From JAHHUA01 sp036635475 (GTDB lineage: Bacteria > Bacillota > Clostridia > Oscillospirales > Ruminococcaceae): a stretch of 64,000 nucleotides of DNA. Positions 16,937-24,715 of the stretch are shown here, piece by piece. Each line of letters begins with the position of its first letter. The first letter of the stretch is position 1. A model generated the notes under the pieces. The model saw only the letters and a list, made by a program, of their open reading frames with translations, was not told the origin of the DNA and did no database searches. Made by a program: the position numbers and the translations under genes. The stretch is from assembly GCA_036635475.1 (NCBI GenBank), contig JAVWQH010000006.1, forward strand, positions 1 to 64,000, read 5' to 3'.

Positions 16937-17896
16937 AAAGAATAATTGCACTTATTCTCATTTTACCTCTTGTTCTAACAGGTTGCGTCAGAACGGAAGA
17001 ACTGCGTGACAGAGGCATAATTCAATGTTTTGGTGTTGATTTTAAAAATAATATATACTATGTAACTCTTCAAGTATTCAATAATAATGTTGCTGATGGC
17101 GGAAGTGAAAACAAAGAATCTAACAGCAAAATTTTAACAGGCAGTGGAGAAACGATATCTGAAGCAGTTTATAATGCAGGTAATTCCTGTGGGAAATTAA
17201 TATTCATTGGAAACTGCAAAATAATTATTATAGGAAAGCAAGCTGCTATGGAATCAATTGAACAAATATTTGGGTATTTTAATGGAGATTATCAAACGAG
17301 GGTTAAAACAAAAGTACTTGTTTGCAATACAACTGCTAATGAATTTGTATGTTCAAAATCTTCGGACGGAAAGCTGATATCGGCTCAAGAAATAGCAGAT
17401 ATTGCTCAAGCTGCTGAGGAAATGGGCACAATCGGTGACAGCAATATCATACATTCAGTTGCTGCATTAAATAATAATATTCAAAGTGGTTTTTTGTTGG
17501 GTTATGTTTCTTCAACAAGTAAAAATGATAGTGTTTCTTGCGAAATTATAGGCAATGTTATGTTTATNNNNNNNNNNNNNNNNNNNNNNNNNNNNNNNNN
17601 NNNNNNNNNNNNNNNNNNNNNNNNNNNNNNNNNNNNNNNNNNNNNNNNNNNNNNNNNNNNNNNNNNNTATTTGTGCCAATGAAGCTCAAGAGGAAATAGT
17701 ATCAGCTATTCAAAAAACTGTCATTGAAAATGGTTGCGATGTTTTTGATTTTAACGAATATGCAAGTTTAAAATACAGCAGATTTGTCCAAAAAAATGCT
17801 GATAACTGGTCAGATATTATCAAAAAATCAAAGTTTAATGTTATCGTATCCTGTAATCTTGACCGTATGGCATTTGAGGGCGAACACGCAAATTAA
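16933..17896 (+). CDS. gerAC: Spore germination lipoprotein GerAC, interrupted by an assembly gap
   Basis: TTG start after GGAGGAAGG. The N-terminal part has a lipoprotein signal (LPLVLTGC, lipid-modified Cys18) then RTEELRDRGIIQCFGVDF, the typical GerC opening 'ELxDxxIVxxxGID'. 211 codons are readable before the N run and about 75 after it; the 3' part has SAIQKTVIENGCDVFDFNEYASLK, the GerAC C-terminal region. GerAC proteins are about 370-400 residues, so roughly 90-110 residues lie in the gap. The two parts are in different frames across exactly 100 N, but that length is a placeholder, so no frameshift is implied. Confidence 0.9.
17568..17667. other. Assembly gap (100 N)
   Basis: Exactly 100 unknown bases inside gerAC. 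Round length indicates a scaffold gap of unspecified size. From the usual length of GerAC proteins the missing piece may be nearer 270-330 bases. Confidence 0.98.
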
Positions 17897-17901
17897 CTTT
17901 A

Positions 17902-17930
17902 TTGTAATTTTTTATTTTTTATGGTAGAAT
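17902..17930 (+). promoter_or_regulatory. Promoter of the YdcF-like gene
   Basis: TTGTAA (17902-17907), 17-base spacer, TAGAAT (17925-17930), about 30 bases upstream of the ATG, directly after the gerAC stop. It separates the next gene from the ger operon. Confidence 0.5.
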
Positions 17931-17960
17931 TGTCTAAAATAATAATTGTGAGGTAAAATA

Positions 17961-18719
17961 ATGAACGGCATTTTATTAAGCATTTTTTTAGGCGGTTTTA
18001 GCACTATAGCGGGTATTTTATTTTTATTTGTTGGGCTTGCGCCATTTATGATTTATGGATTCAGTCATATCGGAGCAATAGTTGCAACTATATTTGGATT
18101 TTTGCTGGTTGCTTTCCCTATTTTATACAAGAAAAAACCATTGAAAATAGCAAAATATCTTTGGATTTTTACTGCAATTATTTCAACTATTGCAGCTGGT
18201 TTTTGCTATTATATGTCAATTTTCTCATATACAAATCAATATAAACTAGAAGAACCTCCAACAGTAATTGTTTTAGGCTGTCAAGTTAAAAACGGTATGC
18301 CATCTGTAACTTTAGCTAACCGTTTAAATAAAGCTTATGAAGTGCTTGCAAAATATCCTGAGGCAAACTGTATTGTTTCCGGTGGGTTGACACCCGGAGA
18401 ACCAATGTCTGAGGCTCAAGTTATGTCAAATTATTTAGTGGAAAAAGGGATTGCCGCTGATAGAATTTTATTGGAAGATAAGTCCACTTCAACAAGCGAA
18501 AATATACTATTTTCAAAAGATATTATCATTAAAAATAATCTTTCACAAAATATAGTTATTGCAAGTGACGGATATCATCAATTTCGGTCTGCACAAATCG
18601 TAAAGCAATATGGTTTTACGCCATACTGTGCTTCAAGCAAATCTCCAACAGGACTCGCTCCATCATATTATGTTAGAGAATTTCTTGCATTGATTTATAC
18701 ATTTGTTCTGAAATTGTAA
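17961..18719 (+). CDS. YdcF/SanA-type (DUF218) membrane protein
   Basis: 252 residues, GAGG ribosome site. Three hydrophobic helices in residues 1-85, then a soluble DUF218 domain starting PTVIVLGCQVKNGMPSVTL with the family pattern ANRLNKAYEVL, IVSGGLTPGEPMSEAQVM, and a later SEN plus YHQFRSA segment. This is the ElyC/SanA/YdcF fold, whose members influence envelope biosynthesis or vancomycin sensitivity; exact biochemistry is unsettled. Single-gene unit between the ger operon and a terminator. Confidence 0.85.
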   Translation: MNGILLSIFLGGFSTIAGILFLFVGLAPFMIYGFSHIGAIVATIFGFLLVAFPILYKKKPLKIAKYLWIFTAIISTIAAGFCYYMSIFSYTNQYKLEEPPTVIVLGCQVKNGMPSVTLANRLNKAYEVLAKYPEANCIVSGGLTPGEPMSEAQVMSNYLVEKGIAADRILLEDKSTSTSENILFSKDIIIKNNLSQNIVIASDGYHQFRSAQIVKQYGFTPYCASSKSPTGLAPSYYVREFLALIYTFVLKL

Positions 18720-18745
18720 TTTAATTTTTAATTATAATTCACAAA

Positions 18746-18785
18746 TTGCCCTCGAATTCGGCTTGATTGCTAAATTCGAGGGCAA
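18746..18785 (+). terminator. Hairpin terminator after the YdcF-like gene
   Basis: Perfect 13-base inverted repeat TTGCCCTCGAATT / AATTCGAGGGCAA with a 14-base loop, 27 bases after the stop. The T-tract is weak, so it may be a stabilising 3' hairpin or an imperfect terminator. Confidence 0.6.
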
Positions 18786-18824
18786 CTTAATACAATTATA
18801 TTCTACTGCTTTTAATTATTACAA

Positions 18825-18863
18825 AATCAAAAAGTGACAGCCAAAATAAATTTGTACTGTCAC
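18825..18863 (-). terminator. Terminator for the small gene at 18901-19122
   Basis: On the minus strand GTGACAG pairs with CTGTCAC across a 16-base loop and is followed by TTTTTGATTTTG, 37 bases after the stop of the small gene. Confidence 0.65.
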
Positions 18864-18900
18864 CTCTCAATAACTTATATTAACTTGTTTTTTGCAAATA

Positions 18901-19122
18901 CTATTTAAGTTCGATAGTATAAGTGAACTTAAACTCATCTTGCAAAGCCTTAACTTTTTCTTCGTTATCTTCAATAAAAGTTTCTGTGTAAACTGATTTA
19001 CCCAATTTTTTATATGCGTCCATTATTTCTTGAAGTTTATCCCAACATTCTTGTGAACGTGGCTCTTCTTTTTCATCAATTGAAATAATAAATTCACGAT
19101 GTTTTGGTACTCTTGCTTTCAT
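18901..19122 (-). CDS. Small hypothetical protein
   Basis: 73 residues, GAGAGGAAAG ahead of the ATG. The composition is highly charged (MKARVPKHREFIISIDEKEEP) with a central amphipathic helix and a C-terminal strand (FKFTYTIELK). No signal peptide, membrane segment or known motif is seen. It has its own terminator and is monocistronic. I do not recognise a family; it looks like a genuine small cytoplasmic protein because of the good ribosome site and terminator. Confidence 0.7.
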   Translation of the reverse strand: MKARVPKHREFIISIDEKEEPRSQECWDKLQEIMDAYKKLGKSVYTETFIEDNEEKVKALQDEFKFTYTIELK

Positions 19123-19236
19123 TTTTTCTTTCCTCTCGTTAATTAGTAATCAATATTTATATAGCCTAATACATTTTACTACCTGTTACTAAGTTTTGCA
19201 AGTTTATTTTTTTATTAGCTATAATTTCTGCAAATT

Positions 19237-19277
19237 AAAAAGGCAGCAGACCAACTTTTGTTAATCTGTTGCCTTTT
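19237..19277 (-). terminator. Terminator after trpB
   Basis: Inverted repeat AAAAGGCAGCAGA / TCTGTTGCCTTTT with a 14-base loop, lying just past the trpB stop and followed on the minus strand by TTTTTAATTT. Confidence 0.8.
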
Positions 19278-19290
19278 GATAATAACAATA

Positions 19291-20529
19291 TTATTTCAAG
19301 AATTGTGAGCCGTCACCATATTTTTCATAAACGTAGTCAATATCTTTGTCGCCACGTCCTGATAAATTAACCAAAATTGAACCTTTTTTATGCTCTTTGG
19401 CATATCTGATTGCATATGCAACAGCATGAGCACTTTCAATTGCAGGAATTATGCCCTCGTAACGAGATAGAAGATAGAATGCTTCCATAGCCTCATCGTC
19501 AGTTACACTGTCATATTTAACTCTGCCACAATCGTGCAAATATGCGTGTTCAGGTCCAACAGATGGATAATCAAGTCCACTTGCAATTGAATAAACAGGC
19601 TGTGGGTCGCCTTTTTCATCTTGTAGCAAGTAGCTTTCAAAGCCATGTAAAACGCCTTTTTTGCCCAAAGTAATTGAAGCGGCATTATCTCCTATTGCTG
19701 TTCCTCTGCCCATTGGTTCAACTCCGTAAATATCTACAGGTGAGGATAAAAATGCGGAAAACATTCCCATTGAATTTGAGCCGCCGCCTACGCAAGCACA
19801 TACTGCATCAGGCAACATTCCTGTCATATCTTTGAATTGGTCATAAGCTTCATATCCAACAACACTTTGGAAATCACGAACCATCATTGGGAATGGGTGA
19901 GGTCCAACAACAGAACCAATACAATAAATTGCATCTTTATATTCTTTCAAATATGCTTCAAAAGCTGCATCAACTGCCTCTTTAAGTGTTTTCATTCCAT
20001 GGGTTACAGGGATAACTTTTGCTCCTAATATTTGCATACGTACAACATTTGGGTGTTGCTTTGCAATATCAACCTCGCCCATATATATGTCACATTCCAG
20101 TCCGAAATATGCAGCGGCTGTTGCAAGTGCCACACCATGTTGTCCTGCACCGGTTTCAGCAATAATTTTCTTTTTACCCATAAACTGTGCTAACAATCCC
20201 TCGCCCATACAGTGGTTAATTTTATGAGCACCTGTGTGGTTTAGGTCTTCCCTTTTTAGATATATCTGGCAACTGCCAAACATATTTGAAAGTCTTTCGC
20301 AATGATATACAGGAGTTGGTCTGCCTTGGAATTCTTTTCTGATTCTGCGTAATTCATTAATGAATTTACTGCTATGGCAAATTTCCTCATAGGCTTGAGT
20401 TATTTCTTGAAAAGGTACAATAAGTTCAGGTGGCAGATACTGTCCGCCGTATTCGCCAAAACGTCCCTCGGCATTAGGGAAATCTCTAAAATAAGTGTCA
20501 AAATCTTTATATGTTCTCTGCTGTGTCAT
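19291..20529 (-). CDS. trpB: Tryptophan synthase beta chain
   Basis: 412 residues from the ATG at 20527-20529, preferred because AAGGAG sits nine bases upstream and the protein then starts MTQQRTYKD. PLP-enzyme hallmarks: KREDLNHTGAHKINH with the Schiff-base Lys, ETGAGQHG, the phosphate loop GGGSNSMGMF, and the C-terminal SGRGDKD. It is of the TrpB1 type, which works with an alpha subunit to condense indole with serine. No trpA or other trp gene is adjacent, so it may serve indole salvage or pair with a TrpA encoded elsewhere. Expression is controlled by a Trp T-box immediately upstream. Confidence 0.97.
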   Translation of the reverse strand: MTQQRTYKDFDTYFRDFPNAEGRFGEYGGQYLPPELIVPFQEITQAYEEICHSSKFINELRRIRKEFQGRPTPVYHCERLSNMFGSCQIYLKREDLNHTGAHKINHCMGEGLLAQFMGKKKIIAETGAGQHGVALATAAAYFGLECDIYMGEVDIAKQHPNVVRMQILGAKVIPVTHGMKTLKEAVDAAFEAYLKEYKDAIYCIGSVVGPHPFPMMVRDFQSVVGYEAYDQFKDMTGMLPDAVCACVGGGSNSMGMFSAFLSSPVDIYGVEPMGRGTAIGDNAASITLGKKGVLHGFESYLLQDEKGDPQPVYSIASGLDYPSVGPEHAYLHDCGRVKYDSVTDDEAMEAFYLLSRYEGIIPAIESAHAVAYAIRYAKEHKKGSILVNLSGRGDKDIDYVYEKYGDGSQFLK

Positions 20530-20551
20530 AATAATTTTCTCCTTCACAATT

Positions 20552-20611
20552 TTATTCATATTTATTAAAGCGGTTTATATTTGAAATCCGCCATCGTTTT
20601 GTCATCAACAT
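20552..20611 (-). CDS. Short ORF between T-box and trpB (19 residues, one Trp)
   Basis: Minus-strand ATG at 20609-20611 preceded at eight bases by GGGAGG, a stronger ribosome site than that of trpB. It reads MLMTKRWRISNINRFNKYE and stops at 20552-20554, 22 bases before the trpB ATG. It contains a single Trp codon and several basic residues. It lies after the T-box terminator, so it would be translated only on read-through transcripts. It may couple translation to trpB or be a regulatory leader peptide. Coding status is inferred from the ribosome site only. Confidence 0.45.
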   Translation of the reverse strand: MLMTKRWRISNINRFNKYE

Positions 20612-20637
20612 ATCGCTTACCTCCCATAACAAGATAT

Positions 20638-20677
20638 AAAAAAACAGCCTTTATCCTAAAATATAGGACAAAGACTG
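20638..20677 (-). terminator. Intrinsic terminator of the T-box leader
   Basis: Minus-strand 13-base stem CAGTCTTTGTCCT / AGGATAAAGGCTG (one to two wobble pairs) followed by seven T. Mutually exclusive with the antiterminator that contains the T-box sequence just upstream. Confidence 0.9.
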
Positions 20678-20900
20678 ATAATCTCTGCGGTACCACCTAA
20701 ATTGGCTAAAAGCCCACTCACTCACATACTTATCATATGCGTTCCATTGATAACGGTAGGAAACCCCGTCGACCATTACTCGTTTTCACTTTCCTGTCGC
20801 CCTCGTAAGCCCATTCACAAACAAGTTTTGTACGGAAATTCCACCGCATTCCGCTCTCTATAACAAACATCATATGCTACTATTCTTACTCTTCAGTTTA
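20638..20900 (-). ncRNA. T-box riboswitch, tryptophan specificity
   Basis: The leader contains the conserved T-box sequence TAGGTGGTACCGCAGAG (20683-20699, minus strand), followed by the terminator hairpin. Upstream are stem I elements: AGAGAGCGG and GCGGTGGAA-type loops, and a specifier region GTGAATGGGC in which the codon position reads TGG (20811-20813). TGG means uncharged tRNA-Trp is the ligand, which fits the trpB gene downstream. Uncharged tRNA would stabilise the antiterminator and turn trpB on when tryptophan is scarce. The exact 5' end is approximate. Confidence 0.95.
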
Positions 20901-20913
20901 TTGTATTTTTATC

Positions 20914-20942
20914 ATAATACACCTATCAAATCCGTTTGTCAA
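20914..20942 (-). promoter_or_regulatory. Promoter of the T-box/trpB transcript
   Basis: TTGACA (20937-20942), 17-base spacer, TATTAT (20914-20919) on the minus strand, immediately upstream of T-box stem I. A near-consensus vegetative promoter. Confidence 0.85.
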
Positions 20943-20977
20943 TAGGTTTTTGAAAAATATTTTTTATTCTGAAAAAC

Positions 20978-21691
20978 TTATGAAGCCTGCGGATATTGAT
21001 TATATTCAGGTGGAGGGTCTTTTATCGCATAAATAAAATAGTTTCCCTTAACCTTTTTAAGTTCATATACCATATATTTATCGGGGGTAGGCTCATATTT
21101 GTTGCCTGTTATGTCCGTTGTCCAAACGTTACCTGGAGGCAAATATCCAACAATTAAACTTACAATATCACCTTTTTTTGAGATTTTCTCAACTTTTGGT
21201 GTGTAGAATCCCACTTGAACCATAAGCGGAACTTGGTAAGTTTTTGTTTGTTCATCATAGTAATAAGTCATCTCATAATCTCCGAATGTCCTGTGTATTA
21301 GCTTAACACTTGCTCCAAAAAGCTTAGCACAAGCAACGTCAATATCAGATGATGGCAAAAGCAACATACCTGTTTCACTGTATGTAAAACTGGCTTTATC
21401 GCCACTTAAAAGAGCTGACCAAACTGATGATTGCAGCAAAGTGTCATTATCAACACTGGTTACATCATCAAAAGGAACAGGGTCAAACATCAAAACAGGC
21501 TTAACTATATTTTCAAATTCAACAATTTGTCTTGAATTATCCATAATTTTTCCTGTTAATTTTACGCTTCCCAAAACAATTGTTATAAGTCCCACAACTG
21601 CGAGCAAAATAAAAATCCCGCCGATTGGTGCAGCATATTTATTTCTGTTAGCTCGTTTACGATGAGAATTTTTTAAGTTGGTTTTATCCAT
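20978..21691 (-). CDS. Membrane-anchored hypothetical protein
   Basis: 237 residues, GGAG ribosome site. A basic N-terminus (KNSHRKRANRNK) is followed by one membrane helix at about 22-46 (GGIFILLAVVGLITIVLGSV) and a ~190-residue extracytoplasmic domain. That domain is rich in aromatic strands (TYYYDEQTKTYQVPLMVQVGF, LPPGNVWTTDITG) and ends near YNQYPQAS. No catalytic motif is recognised. Similar single-pass proteins with short tails occur in Clostridia without known role. Divergent from cinA; separated from trpB by the T-box promoter. Confidence 0.8.
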   Translation of the reverse strand: MDKTNLKNSHRKRANRNKYAAPIGGIFILLAVVGLITIVLGSVKLTGKIMDNSRQIVEFENIVKPVLMFDPVPFDDVTSVDNDTLLQSSVWSALLSGDKASFTYSETGMLLLPSSDIDVACAKLFGASVKLIHRTFGDYEMTYYYDEQTKTYQVPLMVQVGFYTPKVEKISKKGDIVSLIVGYLPPGNVWTTDITGNKYEPTPDKYMVYELKKVKGNYFIYAIKDPPPEYNQYPQAS

Positions 21692-21904
21692 AAATTAAAT
21701 AATCTCCTTGAACTATGTATTTACATTGATATATATTATACACTTTGTTTTCAATATTGTAAATACGTTAAATATGTACTATAAATTAAATAAGGCAACT
21801 TTTATGTTAAATTATTTTGAATATGGTATTTTCCGCTGATTTGGTATATAATAATTAGTACTTGCTAATTATTGTACTAATATTTTTTATAAGAGAGTGA
21901 TTTT

Positions 21905-23149
21905 ATGATTTGTGAAATTGTTTGTGTTGGTACTGAACTTTTAACAGGAAATACTATCAACACAAATGCCTCCTATATTGCAAAAAAAATGATGGGACGC
22001 GGCATTGATATGTATCATCAAGTTGTTGTTGGCGATAATCCAAAAAGATTAACCGATGCCATATTGACCGCTATCAATCGCAGCGACCTTGTCATAACCT
22101 CCGGCGGGCTTGGCCCAACATATGACGATTTGACTAAGGAAACTATCTGCAAAGCTCTTGGCAAAGACCTTGTCCTCAACAAGGACGCTGAGGCTAATTT
22201 AAAAGAATATTTTTCAAGAAAAAATCAAACTATGCCCGAAATTAACCTAAAACAAGCTTTTATGCCATCTGATGCTACTCCTATTTCTAACCAAAACGGA
22301 ACTGCCGAGGGTATAATTATCCCCTACAAAGGCAATAAACGTTTGATAATGCTCCCTGGGCCTCCTTCGGAATTAATTCCTATGATGGAAAATTTTGTTT
22401 TACCTATGCTCCAAAAAGAACAAAAAAAGATTATTGTATGCCGTAATATCAACACAATCGGAATTGGTGAATCGAGAATAGCACAATTTTTAAAGTACTA
22501 TTCCGAAAATATGTCCAACCCCTCAGTTGCAACATATGTCAACAATAATGAAGTCATTATTCGTATCACTGCCAGTGCCGAAAACGAGGAAGAAGCTCAG
22601 GAACTTATTGACAAAGTTGAAGAGGAAATACGAAAAATTGTTCCGTCGGAATTTATTTACGGTGTAAACCTTTCCTCTATTGAAGAGGCAGTTATATCGC
22701 TTTTAATCAGCAAAAACCTTAAAATTGCTACTGCGGAAAGCTGCACAGGCGGACTGGTTTCAAAACGTTTAACTGATGTAAATGGTGCATCAAAAGTGTT
22801 TGAATGTGGTGTTTGCAGCTACGGCTCAAATATAAAAGAAAAATTATTGTCAGTTAAAACTGTAAAGGAATTTGGTGCTGTTTCAAGAGAAACTGCCATC
22901 GAAATGGCAAAAGGTGTGCTTCAAATATCCAACGCAGATATTGCTGTTTCAACAACAGGAAATGCAGGCCCTGATACTTCCGAAAACAAGCCTGTTGGTT
23001 TAGTTTTTGTTGGAATTGCAACAAAAAACAAGTCCTATGCTATTGAATTTAACCTTGCAAAAGGTACAGCCAATCAACGCAATAATATCCGCACTGCCGC
23101 CGCAAGTCTGGCTCTTTATAATGCGTATAAAACTGCATTATCACTATAA
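21905..23149 (+). CDS. cinA: CinA: competence/damage-inducible protein, nucleotide amidohydrolase
   Basis: 414 residues. The N-terminal molybdopterin-binding-like domain has VGTELLTGNTINTNASYIA, TSGGLGPTYDDLTKE and LPGPPSE. The C-terminal CinA domain has the NMN deamidase signature TAESCTGGLVSKRLT and STTGNAGPD. The family hydrolyses ADP-ribose and/or deamidates NMN, feeding NAD recycling. GAGAG ribosome site. It is followed 36 bases later by pepD on the same strand. Confidence 0.96.
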   Translation: MICEIVCVGTELLTGNTINTNASYIAKKMMGRGIDMYHQVVVGDNPKRLTDAILTAINRSDLVITSGGLGPTYDDLTKETICKALGKDLVLNKDAEANLKEYFSRKNQTMPEINLKQAFMPSDATPISNQNGTAEGIIIPYKGNKRLIMLPGPPSELIPMMENFVLPMLQKEQKKIIVCRNINTIGIGESRIAQFLKYYSENMSNPSVATYVNNNEVIIRITASAENEEEAQELIDKVEEEIRKIVPSEFIYGVNLSSIEEAVISLLISKNLKIATAESCTGGLVSKRLTDVNGASKVFECGVCSYGSNIKEKLLSVKTVKEFGAVSRETAIEMAKGVLQISNADIAVSTTGNAGPDTSENKPVGLVFVGIATKNKSYAIEFNLAKGTANQRNNIRTAAASLALYNAYKTALSL

Positions 23150-23185
23150 AATATTAACTCAAAAGAGAGAATGGAGATTACCCTT

Positions 23186-24634
23186 ATGAACTACATTTTA
23201 AAAGACAGAGAACCAAAAGCAGTTCTCCACTATTTTGAAGAAATTTCTCAAATTCCAAGAGGCTCAGGAAACGAAAAAGCTATTGCTGATTATCTTGTTG
23301 ACTTTGCTGAAAAAAGAAATCTTTACGTATATCGTGACGAACTAAACAACGTTTTCATTAGGAAAAATGCCAGCAAAGGTTTTGAAAACAGCCAGCCTAT
23401 TCTTTTGCAAGGTCACACCGATATGGTTTGCGAAAAAAATATGGACAAACAACATGATTTTCTCAAAGACCCTATTGAATTAGTTGTTGATGGTGATTAT
23501 CTCAGAGCTAATTCAACAACATTAGGTGCTGATGATGGTGTTGCTGTGGCATATATGCTTGCACTTTTGGACTCCGATAATATCGCTCACCCAACTCTTG
23601 AATGTCTTCTAACTTCCGGCGAAGAGGTTGGTATGATTGGTGCAATCGGTTTTGATACAAACCAAATTACTGCAAAAAGAATGTTAAATCTTGATTCAGA
23701 CAATGAACACGAGATTTTATGTGGTTCTGCAGGTGATGCAAGAATTACTATTAAAAAAGAGTTCACAAAAATTAATGCTAAAGGTAAATGCGTTACACTT
23801 AAAGTTTGGGGATTGTCAGGCGGACATTCAGGAACAGAAATTAACCTTGAAAAAGGTAATGCTAATAAGATTATGGCAAGAATTTTGTTCGCAGCAGAAA
23901 AAATAGCTAAGATTAATATTGCTGAAATCTTTGGCGGTTCAAAAGATAATGCTATTCCAAGAGAATGTGTTGCCAGCATTTTTGTTGATGATAGCAAATA
24001 TGCTGAAGTAAAACTTGCTATGGAAAATATGGTTAAAGATATTGCCGCTGAATTGGAAGACTCCGACAAGGGACTTAAACTTGAAATTACCGAAGATAAA
24101 AAATTCGACAAAATGATTGATGACAAGTCAAGCAGTGAGATTATTTCAATTTTAAAACTTCTTCCTAATGGTGTTCGTGCAAACAGTATGGCACTTAAAG
24201 GCTTAGTTGTTGCTTCAAATAACATTGGTGTCATTGTTATGAATAATGATTACCTTGAAATATACTCCCTTTCAAGAAGTTCTGTTGCTTCTCTATTGTT
24301 CAGTGTTGTTGACGAAATTGAACTTATTTCTCAAACTTTCGGTGCAACACCTATTCGTGCTTCACAATGCCCAGGTTGGAAATATGCTGTAAACTCCCCT
24401 CTTCGTGACTTATGCGTGAAGATTTACAAAGAGCTTAACGCATCTGAACCAAGCGTTATCGCAATACACGCAGGTCTTGAATGTGGACTTTTCAAGTCAA
24501 AAATTCCTGAGTTGGACGTTGTTTCAAACGGCCCTTACTGCAAGGATATTCACACACCAGATGAAAGACTTGACCTTAAATCTTTGGAGCGAGTTTGGCA
24601 ATTCCTTATAAAGGTTCTTTCCCAGCTTAAATAA
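23186..24634 (+). CDS. pepD: Aminoacyl-histidine dipeptidase (PepD, M20 family)
   Basis: 482 residues from the ATG at 23186, which has GGAG nine bases upstream (the ATG at 23171 is too close to its purine run). M20 metallopeptidase residues: LQGHTDMV (zinc His), LGADDGVA (bridging Asp), TSGEEVGM (catalytic Glu), LDSDNE, and the C-terminal HAGLECG (zinc His). Cytosolic Xaa-His dipeptidase, probably for peptide turnover. Probably co-transcribed with cinA and closed by a terminator. Confidence 0.95.
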   Translation: MNYILKDREPKAVLHYFEEISQIPRGSGNEKAIADYLVDFAEKRNLYVYRDELNNVFIRKNASKGFENSQPILLQGHTDMVCEKNMDKQHDFLKDPIELVVDGDYLRANSTTLGADDGVAVAYMLALLDSDNIAHPTLECLLTSGEEVGMIGAIGFDTNQITAKRMLNLDSDNEHEILCGSAGDARITIKKEFTKINAKGKCVTLKVWGLSGGHSGTEINLEKGNANKIMARILFAAEKIAKINIAEIFGGSKDNAIPRECVASIFVDDSKYAEVKLAMENMVKDIAAELEDSDKGLKLEITEDKKFDKMIDDKSSSEIISILKLLPNGVRANSMALKGLVVASNNIGVIVMNNDYLEIYSLSRSSVASLLFSVVDEIELISQTFGATPIRASQCPGWKYAVNSPLRDLCVKIYKELNASEPSVIAIHAGLECGLFKSKIPELDVVSNGPYCKDIHTPDERLDLKSLERVWQFLIKVLSQLK

Positions 24635-24670
24635 TTTATTAAAATAAAATATGCAGTATCGTTTAAAATA

Positions 24671-24715
24671 AACCGCCACCCGTCAAGTAGACAGGAGGCG
24701 GTTCATTTTTTATTT
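24671..24715 (+). terminator. Terminator after pepD
   Basis: AACCGCC ... GGCGGTT stem with a 19-base loop and a T-rich tail (TTCATTTTTTATTTTT). It lies between convergent genes and overlaps the last codon of the minus-strand permease. Confidence 0.75.

Noticed and set aside
17555..17896. gerAC as a frameshifted pseudogene
   Set aside because: The frame change is across a 100-N placeholder, so it carries no information.
23587..24234. 215-codon open frame antisense to pepD
   Set aside because: Shadow of a strongly conserved M20 peptidase gene; no ribosome site or family resemblance.
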